Below the pieces are notes generated by a model, which saw only the letters and a program-made list of their open reading frames with translations, did no database searches and was not told where the DNA came from. Shown piece by piece: positions 28,096-35,069 of a stretch of 64,000 nucleotides of DNA. The first letter of the stretch is position 1; each line of letters begins with the position of its first letter. The stretch is from positions 1,305,263 through 1,369,262 of the forward strand of contig NZ_CP012036.1 in the NCBI RefSeq assembly GCF_001298445.1, written 5' to 3'. Made by a program: the position numbers and the translations under genes. This DNA comes from Nostoc piscinale CENA21 (GTDB taxonomy: Bacteria > Cyanobacteriota > Cyanobacteriia > Cyanobacteriales > Nostocaceae).

Positions 28096-29478
28096 ATGAA
28101 GCGATTTAAGATAGTAATTTCATCATTATTAATTACTGTATTAGCTGTACTGTGCTTTGCCCCCACAGCCTGGGCATTTTGTGGCTTTTATGTCGCCAAA
28201 GCCGATAGTAAATTATATAACCAAGCATCTCAAGTAATTTTAGCGCGGGATGGCGATCGCACTGTCTTAACTATGGCGAATGACTTCAAAGGCGAAGTCA
28301 AAGATTTTGCAATGGTTGTACCTGTACCCACAGTCATCAAAAAAGAACAAGTCCGTGTTGCTCCGCCCAAAATTGTCGAGCGTTTAGATGCTTTTAGCGC
28401 ACCACGCTTAGTAGAATATTTTGACTCTGATCCTTGCACTGAATATGACCGAGTATTTAATGAAGCCGTACCCGCACCAGCAACTAGAGCTAGAGCCGGA
28501 GCAGTCAGAGGTGGTGCGAGTGATTTAGGCGTAACCGTCGAAGCACGTTTCAATGTTGGGGAATATGACATTGTGATTTTAAGTGCTAAAGAATCCGGTG
28601 GACTGGAAACTTGGCTAAATCGCAACGGCTACAAAATTCCCAGAGGAGCAAAACAGCTACTTCAACCTTATGTCCGCTCTGGGATGAAATTTTTTGTTGC
28701 GAAAGTCAACCTCGATAAATTTGAAGAATCTGGTTATCAGTTTTTACGTCCGCTACAAATTTCCTACCAATCACGCAAATTCATGCTGCCCATTCGTTTG
28801 GGTATGATTAATGCCAATGCTGCTCAAGATTTAATTGTCTATGTCCTCTCACCCAAAGGGCAAGCAGAAATCACCAACTACCGCACCGTGAAAGTTCCTT
28901 CCGATGCCAACATTCCGGTATTTATCAAAAATGAATTTAGTGATTTTTACAAGTCCATGTTCCAGACAGCATACCTGAGAGAAGACAGAAAGGTAGCTTT
29001 CTTGGAATATGCTTGGGATATGAGTAGTTGCGATCCTTGTTCCGCAGAACCACTGAACCCAGAAGAACTCAAGCAAGCGGGTGTATTTTGGCTAGATAAT
29101 AATTCCAGCGATGACGAGCCATTCCCGTCAAGTTCCCGTCGTCGGCCGTTTCCTAGTAGCAGCGTTTTCATCACTCGATTGCATATTCGCTACACCCGCG
29201 ACAAATTCCCAGAAGACCCAATTTTTCAAGCCACATCCAATCAAGAATCTTTCCAAGGAAGATACATCTTACAGCATCCCTTTACAGGGGAACTCAAATG
29301 TCAAGCTGGTAGAGAATATAAACGGTCTTTACCCAAGCGGTTTGAACAAGAAGCCCAAACCTTAGCCAAGCTCACCAATTGGAATATCCAAGATATTCGC
29401 CGCAAAATGAAATTGACTGTGGGCGATTTAAACTCTTCTTGGTGGGAAAACTTCTTCTCTTGGTTGGTGGGAATGTAA
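28096..29478 (+). CDS. DUF2330 domain exported protein
   Basis: 460 residues. A cleavable signal peptide (SSLLITVLAVLCFAPTAWA, residues 10-28) is followed by CGFYVAKADSKLYNQASQV, the characteristic start of DUF2330. Other features are AMVVPVPTVI (67-76), paired cysteines near 305-315 (SSCDPCS), an Arg/Ser-rich linker (PSSSRRRPFPSSS) and a C-terminal tryptophan-rich end. The family often sits next to an RnfD-like membrane gene, as here with a one-base gap, suggesting the two work together at the membrane. Biochemical function unknown. Confidence 0.85.
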   Translation: MKRFKIVISSLLITVLAVLCFAPTAWAFCGFYVAKADSKLYNQASQVILARDGDRTVLTMANDFKGEVKDFAMVVPVPTVIKKEQVRVAPPKIVERLDAFSAPRLVEYFDSDPCTEYDRVFNEAVPAPATRARAGAVRGGASDLGVTVEARFNVGEYDIVILSAKESGGLETWLNRNGYKIPRGAKQLLQPYVRSGMKFFVAKVNLDKFEESGYQFLRPLQISYQSRKFMLPIRLGMINANAAQDLIVYVLSPKGQAEITNYRTVKVPSDANIPVFIKNEFSDFYKSMFQTAYLREDRKVAFLEYAWDMSSCDPCSAEPLNPEELKQAGVFWLDNNSSDDEPFPSSSRRRPFPSSSVFITRLHIRYTRDKFPEDPIFQATSNQESFQGRYILQHPFTGELKCQAGREYKRSLPKRFEQEAQTLAKLTNWNIQDIRRKMKLTVGDLNSSWWENFFSWLVGM

Positions 29479-29483
29479 ATAAG

Positions 29484-29530
29484 AAGTACGCACAAAGATT
29501 GTCGGTTGAGACTGGGTGTAATAACAATAC
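29484..29530 (+). repeat. dispersed repeat family A, copy 3 (fragment)
   Basis: AGTACGCACAAAGATTGTC followed by TGAGACTGGGTGTAATA matches one end of family A as seen at 59008-59060 and, reversed, at 45440-45490. It directly follows the DUF2330 stop. Confidence 0.6.
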
Positions 29531-29558
29531 TCCCAGAAACTAAATTCTATAAAATCCT

Positions 29559-29588
29559 GTAGAGACGTTATACATAACGTCTCTACAA
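29559..29588. repeat. palindromic repeat family D, copy 1
   Basis: TGTAGAGACGTTA and TAACGTCTCTACA form a perfect 13-bp inverted repeat with a four-base loop. A second copy is at 60775-60804. A hairpin in this position could end the DUF2330 transcript, but there is no T run. Confidence 0.75.
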
Positions 29589-29721
29589 CAACCCATTAAT
29601 TACATCTTGATCAAGAAATGATGTAGGGACAAAATCAAGTCAAATTTTCAAACATCTTCTAAAGCTATACTTATGGTAGTGCCAGCATTTGATGTAAACT
29701 TCTAAAAATTTAGCAATTGGT

Positions 29722-29886
29722 ATGACTGTACAAACCCAGACAGAGAAAGATAAATTACAAGCAAGCACTAATGTAGCGATAAATCAAGAAATTTCAGCAG
29801 AAAAAATTCTCTGTCCTCATTGTTTGCGAACTGCTAAAAATGGGATTAAATGTAAAGGAATTTGTGTTTCTGACAGTGATTATTAA
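29722..29886 (+). CDS. small CxxC protein, 54 residues
   Basis: ATG at 29722 opens a 54-residue frame. The first 28 residues are polar and probably unstructured (MTVQTQTEKDKLQAS). The C-terminal part has four cysteines as CPHC (31-34) and CKGIC (44-48) in ILCPHCLRTAKNGIKCKGIC, a pattern that suits a mini zinc ribbon. There are no membrane segments. It stands alone between family D palindrome and a pseudogene fragment. Function unknown; cysteine spacing is the main reason to call it real. Confidence 0.6.
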   Translation: MTVQTQTEKDKLQASTNVAINQEISAEKILCPHCLRTAKNGIKCKGICVSDSDY

Positions 29887-29984
29887 GTGATGAATTATAT
29901 TGCTGTTATTTTTCTGAATATTTTAAGTAACTATTATCAAGGGGATCGTTTACAGCAATTGACACCCTTGATTTATCGATAAAA

Positions 29985-30147
29985 TTCAAGCAATCATATT
30001 CTGCATAGATACCAAAAACAAGCAAAACGCGATCGCTCCCTAGAAAATTCCATTCAAATCTTAGGTATCGGCTTTGGTAGTGGTGCGATCGCTTCTGGTA
30101 TCATTACCTGACACATCAATAAAATCAGTCAACCCATACTCTAAATC
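29985..30147 (+). pseudogene. remnant of a cyanobacterial two-helix membrane-domain protein
   Basis: One frame reads KRDRSLENSIQILGIGFGSG and AIASGIIT, then a TGA at 30109, then HINKISQP. The pattern RDRSLEN-IQ-LG-G-GAIASG resembles the C-terminal membrane segment of cyanobacterial TRADD-N-associated proteins. Upstream the frame is closed by TAA, so only about 40 codons remain, with an in-frame stop near the end. Interpreted as a decayed 3' end. The remainder of 29887-30170 shows no gene. Confidence 0.4.
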
Positions 30148-30176
30148 CTGTATTTAAAATTTTTGATTGACAAATC

Positions 30177-30220
30177 CGATATATCGCAATATATTTAATT
30201 TAGTGATAACGATATATCGT
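30177..30220 (+). promoter_or_regulatory. twin palindromic operators for the PadR gene
   Basis: The 10-base palindrome CGATATATCG occurs twice, at 30177-30186 and 30210-30219; the second is extended to ACGATATATCGT. Centres are 33 bases apart, about three helical turns, so two dimers would sit on one DNA face. The sites lie 33-76 bases before the ATG, where a promoter would be. PadR proteins typically bind such AT-rich palindromes in their own promoters, so autoregulation is likely (inference). Confidence 0.65.
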
Positions 30221-30252
30221 GATACTTCAAATAAACACAAGGAGTTACATTA

Positions 30253-30957
30253 ATGTTTGGCCAATTTCATTCACATTTTCCTTTACCAGCCCATGCTGGA
30301 GAAGGAATTGACCATCAATTGTCGAGAGGTAGGCGGCGACGTGAATACAGAAATTCATCGGGTGATGACTGGCAAGATGAGCCACGCACCCATCGCGGTA
30401 ACATCAAATTTAAACTGTTGGGACTTTTATCTGAGCATCATCAATTTTTGATGAGTGGGCGACATGGACATCGGGGTTCATCTGGTGGTGGCTGGGGAGA
30501 AGAACCACGTACCCGTCGCGGTGACATCAAATTTATGCTGCTGGGGCTTTTATCGGAGCGTCCCCAGCATGGTTATGAACTGATTAAAGAGCTAGAAAAT
30601 CGTCGTGGAGGCTTTCGCAAGCTGAGTCCTGGTTCAGTTTATCCAACGCTACAAATGTTGGAAGAAGGCGGTTATTTGACTAGTGAACAAGTCGAAGGTA
30701 AGCGTGTCTACACAATTACAGATAGTGGTAGACAATTATTTAGCGATCGCAAACAGCAATCTCATTCACAAAATCTTCAAGATAGTTCTACAGAAAACAA
30801 GTCTTCAGAATTGATTGAGTTGCGCCGGACTTTAACACAGTTAAATGATGCCGTTGCACAAATTGCTCGCAGTGGCAATTTAGAACAAGCAAATCGAGTC
30901 CGCGAATTGCTTGTTCAAGTAAAGCGTGAGATTTACAAACTTCTCGCAGAACAATAG
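30253..30957 (+). CDS. PadR-family transcriptional regulator with partial N-terminal duplication
   Basis: 234 residues, preceded by AAGGAG. The winged helix spans about 88-165: RRGDIKFMLLGLLSERPQHG, then SPGSVYPTLQMLEEGGYLT, the PadR recognition helix, then EGKRVYTITDSGRQL. A C-terminal dimerisation helix follows at 180-232. Residues 26-63 repeat the region just before and including helix 1 (SSGDDWQDEPRTHRGNIKF; KLLGLLSEHHQ), at both protein and DNA level, so the gene holds a tandem duplication of about 110 bases. Target genes are unknown; it is convergent with the lasso exporter. Confidence 0.92.
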   Translation: MFGQFHSHFPLPAHAGEGIDHQLSRGRRRREYRNSSGDDWQDEPRTHRGNIKFKLLGLLSEHHQFLMSGRHGHRGSSGGGWGEEPRTRRGDIKFMLLGLLSERPQHGYELIKELENRRGGFRKLSPGSVYPTLQMLEEGGYLTSEQVEGKRVYTITDSGRQLFSDRKQQSHSQNLQDSSTENKSSELIELRRTLTQLNDAVAQIARSGNLEQANRVRELLVQVKREIYKLLAEQ

Positions 30958-30972
30958 CATACTTTGCTATTG

Positions 30973-32791
30973 TTAACGATATTGCTGGGCTTGAGTTTCA
31001 TATAGGTAGGCGTAGCGATTACCCATTTGTATCAGTTCATCATGAGTTCCACTTTCAATAATTGTGCCGTTTTCCATCACATAAATGCGATCGGCCATTT
31101 TGACAGTAGACAAGCGATGGCTAATTAAAATCGCCGCCTGATTTTGGATAAGTTGGCGGAATTTTTCAAACACTTCATATTCCGCTTTCGGATCCATTGC
31201 ACTGGTTGGTTCATCTAAAACTATCAACTGAGAATCTCTTAAGAACGCCCGCGCCAAAGCTATTTTTTGCCATTGACCAATACTTAATTCTTCTCCTTGG
31301 TCAAATAATTTACCCAAAATTGTGTCATACCCTTTGGGTAATTTGCTAATTACATCATCTGCGCCAGAACGACGCGCCGCCGCTATAATGCTATCTCGAT
31401 TAGCTGGCAAGTCAATATTAGCTAACCAAATATTTTCTTGAGCGGTAAAGTTGTATTTAGCATAGTCCTGAAAAATTATGCTGATGTCGCGGCGTAATTC
31501 AGAGATTTGATAATCTTTAATATCAACACCATCAATTGTGATGTAGCCAGAGGAGGGGTCATACAAGCGACACAGCAATTTAACTAAAGTCGTTTTTCCC
31601 GAACCATTTTCACCTACCAGTGCTACTACTTCTCCTGGTTTAATACTCAAATTAATATTATGTAGTGCCTGACGAGTGGTAGTAGAATATTGAAAACTCA
31701 CATCATGAAACACAATACCACTTTGCATTGGTCGTGGTATTGGTTTAGGATTTATTGGCTCAACTAATCTGGGCTGGAGGTCGAGAAACTCGTAGAGATT
31801 ACCTAAAAATAAATTATCTTCGTACAGTGCTGAAACGTTGGCTAATAAACTTTTAATATCATTTTGTCCTCGTTGGAGTGCTTGGTAATAAAGAACTAAA
31901 TCACCCAAACGCAGAACACCATTAATCGCTTGATAGATAATTAAAGCATAAATCGCAAATATGAGAACTCCGGCGATCGCTTCGGCGAAAAAGTTAGCAA
32001 TAAAGCGCCTGGTGAAAATTTTCAGGCTTTCTTTATAGATTTGTCTGCGGATACGAAGATACCAATCACTAAAGTAGTGACCTAAATCAAATAAGCGGAT
32101 TTCTTTCGCAAATTGGTCTGATGTCAACATCCAAGCTAAATAAAAACCTTGGCGTTGCATTGGTGTCCATTTACGCTGCCAATCATACATCACACGGCTA
32201 TATTTTATCCGCACTAACATAGCAGGCAAAGCAGCTACAAATAAAACCCCAAGAATTCCCCAATGTAGTGTTAGCAACAAACCAATCATTGCTACTAACG
32301 AAATACTATTTTGACCAATTTGTGCTAGACGATTGAGAATTTGCGGTGGTCGATAAGGTGCTTCTTGTTGCGCTCTTTGTAAGGTATCGTAGTATAAGGG
32401 ATTTTCGTAATACTCTAAATCAGCCGCAATCGATTTAGCATTAATAATTCCTTGCATATAGTCAGTTACCCGTTGAGAATGGGCAGTGGTGACTAGTTCT
32501 GTTAAGGAGTTAGCCAAGGTAGTTAATAAAGTAACTCCACCCGCCAGCGCAATTAATATTAAGACATTCCGAAATGCTACTGTCTTATCTGCGAGGCTCA
32601 AGTTAGCAGCGACCGCATCGATAATCAGTTTTGAAAGATAAATTGAAACTACAGGTAATATACCTTGAATCGTCAGTAAGACTACACGGGCGATCGTCCA
32701 ACGGGGGCTACTTTGCCATACTAAGCGCAATGCAGGCAAAAGTCGCAGAGTATTTTGCAGTTTATCTCGAATTTTTTTTGCCTAGTCGCAT
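30973..32791 (-). CDS. ABC exporter of the lasso peptide cluster; frame broken at A8
   Basis: Half-transporter with fused membrane and ATPase domains. It has six membrane helices over about residues 20-320, then Walker A GENGSGKTT, Q-loop, signature LSIGQWQKIALAR, Walker B LIVLDEPTSAMD and the H-loop ISHRLSTVK. It lacks a peptidase C39 domain, as expected for lasso exporters (D proteins). A run of eight T on the plus strand (32772-32779) breaks the frame after ten codons. With seven, translation from the ATG at 32791 reads MRLGKKIRDKLQNTLRLLPA and gives 605 residues. Otherwise it would need a GTG/ATG further in. Last gene of the cluster. Confidence 0.92.
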
Positions 32792-32824
32792 ATTGAAAAT
32801 GGCGATCGCACTAAATTTAATTTC

Positions 32825-33718
32825 TTAAACCTTGATTGTAACTGGAGACAAGTTTCTTTCAGTCAAATCATTTTCCACTAACTTCACCAACTCAGGTAGT
32901 GCAGCTAAAGAACGTTGCCGTTGTAAACTATAAATCGGCACTTGTTGAACTACACTCATACATTGCTGGAAATGTGCTTTGAGAAATTCTGGTGCAGTCA
33001 ATGCTTGCATTTCTCTAGAATGTCGGACTAATTCACCAAAGCTTTGTTTCGGCTCTAAAGGAACGATTTCTGGGTGGGTTCCGCCAGCTAAAACATAAAT
33101 CTTCTTCAGGGGTACAGATTTTTGAAAGAACCCATCTTGCAGTCGGTGAACCCGCTTGATAGTTTGGGAATTTAGTAAAGGTAAACTATCTGGGACATGA
33201 CCAAAAGAAGCCGCCGCATCAGGCCACAGCTTAATTTGCGGAAAACCCGGAATTACTAGCGGCTGTTGTTTACCAACTTGAATTGCCAAAACATCATCTG
33301 TCAAAATGCTATATCCGTAAGCGTGAAAACATTCCGCTAAGGTTGACTTGCCAAAACCTGAGTCTGCCATAAAGGCAACTGCACTACCATTAATGACTAC
33401 ACTACTAGCATGAAGTACAAGCAAGCCCCTCTGTCTGAGCAATACGCAAATAATCACACCCAACAGAAACGTCCGAATTAATGCTTCATCAACACCAGGG
33501 TTGGGATCAAGAACAATTTCTTTACCATCTTTCACCAACACCATACCGAATTCGTCAATTCTCGCGAATAAGTAATTGCCTCCATCACTACGCTTTTGTT
33601 GTGGATCATTGAGCTTACCAAAACGGATCACTACATCTGCTGGTTTGTCACTGGGGATGAGTTCAGGTAAGGGTAGTTCAGAGTGAATGCCTAAGTTGTA
33701 TGCGGTGTAAACGTGCAT
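32825..33718 (-). CDS. HPr kinase/phosphorylase-like kinase of the lasso cluster
   Basis: 297 residues: N-terminal beta domain, then a HPrK-like P-loop domain with LLVLHASSVVI (about 98-108), Walker A ADSGFGKST (115-123), and LTDDVLAIQV with the acidic metal residues (140-149). Homologues in lasso clusters (such as the paeninodin kinase) phosphorylate a serine of the precursor; others act in related RiPP clusters. It follows the three precursors by about 270 bases and precedes the exporter by 34. The precursors here do not end in serine, so the target, if any, may be the conserved serine in the GS step of the tail (inference). Confidence 0.82.
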   Translation of the reverse strand: MHVYTAYNLGIHSELPLPELIPSDKPADVVIRFGKLNDPQQKRSDGGNYLFARIDEFGMVLVKDGKEIVLDPNPGVDEALIRTFLLGVIICVLLRQRGLLVLHASSVVINGSAVAFMADSGFGKSTLAECFHAYGYSILTDDVLAIQVGKQQPLVIPGFPQIKLWPDAAASFGHVPDSLPLLNSQTIKRVHRLQDGFFQKSVPLKKIYVLAGGTHPEIVPLEPKQSFGELVRHSREMQALTAPEFLKAHFQQCMSVVQQVPIYSLQRQRSLAALPELVKLVENDLTERNLSPVTIKV

Positions 33719-33984
33719 CGGAAATACTGTTGGATGAGGAGTGAATAATTATTTTATTTACGCAAAACTCAGTTTTCTAACGCTTTTTAATTGACAAAGC
33801 CCTGATAATCTGTAATAAAGGAAGCCATCAGGAAATAGCGTTCCTGATGTTTCCAAACATCTCATTTAGATTTTGCAGTAATCCTAAAAAAACCTAGTTT
33901 TTAGGATTACTTATTTACTAGCTCTAGATTTGATTTAGGGATAATAGTATCAGTGATGCTATTACACCTATATCTTTACTCAAG

Positions 33985-34167
33985 CTATGGTTGGGGAATA
34001 AGTACCCCATTTTGAGAACCATCTAGTCCTAGTACTTCACCAGGAATCTGAGTAGGATCGTTACCGATTTGGAAAGTATCTTTTGGACCTGGTCTACCAA
34101 AAGCGTGGGTAATGTTTTCAACACTACCGTAGTTTGTTAATTTGGGTGCTTCGTAAGTTTTTTTCAT
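33985..34167 (-). CDS. lasso-type RiPP precursor 1
   Basis: 60 residues. The leader MKKTYEAPKLTNYGSVENIT has the Y-x-x-P-x-L-x-x-x-G RRE-binding motif and the conserved Thr at -2. Cutting after ITH gives a core starting AFGRPGPKD, with Ala1 and Asp9 able to form a nine-residue macrolactam, followed by TFQIGNDPTQIPGEVLG and LDGSQNGVLIPQP. The 39-residue core is far longer than usual lasso cores (about 15-25). Ribosome site AGGAG lies ten bases before the ATG. A conserved hairpin lies 71 bases upstream. Confidence 0.85.
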   Translation of the reverse strand: MKKTYEAPKLTNYGSVENITHAFGRPGPKDTFQIGNDPTQIPGEVLGLDGSQNGVLIPQP

Positions 34168-34238
34168 TGTTTGAGTCTCCTGTTGGTTTTTTGATTTCTT
34201 ACTAAACTAGATATTGGCTTTGAAACATTCACCAACTC

Positions 34239-34283
34239 AGTCTAGGTAGGAGCAGGTTAAAAATAAACTGCCCCTAGTCAGAC
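34239..34283 (-). ncRNA. conserved 5' UTR hairpin, copy 1
   Basis: On the minus strand TAGGGGCAG, a 12-base AU-rich loop and CTGCTCCTA form a nine-pair stem with one G-U pair, extended outside by GTCT...AGAC. The stem is identical to those at 34691 and 35072 while the loop differs (TTTATTTTTAAC). It ends 71 bases before precursor 1. No U tract follows, so it is not a standard terminator; processing, stabilisation or attenuation are possible. Confidence 0.75.
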
Positions 34284-34335
34284 TTATGGTTTTAATGGGG
34301 ATATAATTCAGATCCAGAGCAAGTGTTCAATATAT

Positions 34336-34536
34336 TTATCTTCCTCGATCTCTACCTACGGGAATAAGTATTCCATTACCAGCAGAACCACTTAGTCCTA
34401 GTATTTCGGCAGGAAACTGAGTCGGATTATTGCCGATTTGAAAAGTATCTTTTGCACCATCACTGCCAAAAGCATTAGTAATATCTTGAACATTACCGTA
34501 GTTTTTTACTTGAGGAGCTTCGTAGACTTTTTTCAT
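34336..34536 (-). CDS. lasso-type RiPP precursor 2
   Basis: 66 residues: leader MKKVYEAPQVKNYGNVQDIT with the same YxxP...G and Thr(-2) motifs, predicted core AFGSDGAKD (Ala1, Asp9), then TFQIGNNPTQFPAEILG and LSGSAGNGILIPVGRDRGR. Compared with the other two it has an extra seven to eight residues, basic, at the C-terminus. The upstream gap to the hairpin is longer (154 bases). Ribosome site is weaker than for the other two copies. Confidence 0.85.
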   Translation of the reverse strand: MKKVYEAPQVKNYGNVQDITNAFGSDGAKDTFQIGNNPTQFPAEILGLSGSAGNGILIPVGRDRGR

Positions 34537-34690
34537 ATTTTCTGTCTTTTGCTGGCTTCGTTTATCTCTAACTGGAACATATAGCCGTAGTCACTTAGGG
34601 TAGGTCAATATTGATTACTCAAAGCCTTATAGCTAATTGGTTGATACTTAGCACTTTGCTATAAATATTGGCTTGGAGTCCTCCCAACTT

Positions 34691-34736
34691 CAGTCTAGGT
34701 AGGAGCAGGCTATAAATGCACTGCCCCTAGTCAGAC
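34691..34736 (-). ncRNA. conserved 5' UTR hairpin, copy 2
   Basis: Same nine-pair stem (TAGGGGCAG with CTGCTCCTA) and outer GTCT/AGAC pairs, with loop TGCATTTATAGC. It lies between precursors 3 and 2, 154 bases before the start of precursor 2. Flanking sequence (ATATTGGCTT downstream, CCATA upstream) is also shared with the other copies. Confidence 0.75.
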
Positions 34737-34818
34737 CTATGGTTTGTTTTAGTTATGATTTAGCCAAAGAGCGAGGGTAACAAATTACCAAATTGGTATT
34801 GTTTCGCTGTTCTTGGTC

Positions 34819-35001
34819 TTAGCGATTGGGAATGAGTACTCCATTTTGGGAACCACTGAGTCCAATGGTTGAACCAGGAACAGGAGTAGGATTACTTCCA
34901 ATTAAGAAAGTGTCTCTTCCACCTGCTCTACCAAAAGCATTAGTAACGCTTTGAACACTACCGTAGTTTGTGAGTTGAGGAGCTGCGTAAGCTTTTTTCA
35001 T
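34819..35001 (-). CDS. lasso-type RiPP precursor 3
   Basis: 60 residues, first precursor after the cyclase gene. Leader MKKAYAAPQLTNYGSVQSVT, predicted core AFGRAGGRD (Ala1, Asp9), then TFLIGSNPTPVPGSTIG and LSGSQNGVLIPNR. Good ribosome site (AGGAGAC) seven bases before the ATG. Across the three cores the ring changes mainly at positions 4, 5 and 7, while the DTF-IG--PT--P and GL-GS--G-LIP blocks are kept. Confidence 0.85.
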   Translation of the reverse strand: MKKAYAAPQLTNYGSVQSVTNAFGRAGGRDTFLIGSNPTPVPGSTIGLSGSQNGVLIPNR

Positions 35002-35069
35002 TGTTAAGTCTCCTGTTTGTTTTGTTGGTTTTTGACTGGACTAGATATTGGCTTTGAGATTTCACCAAA

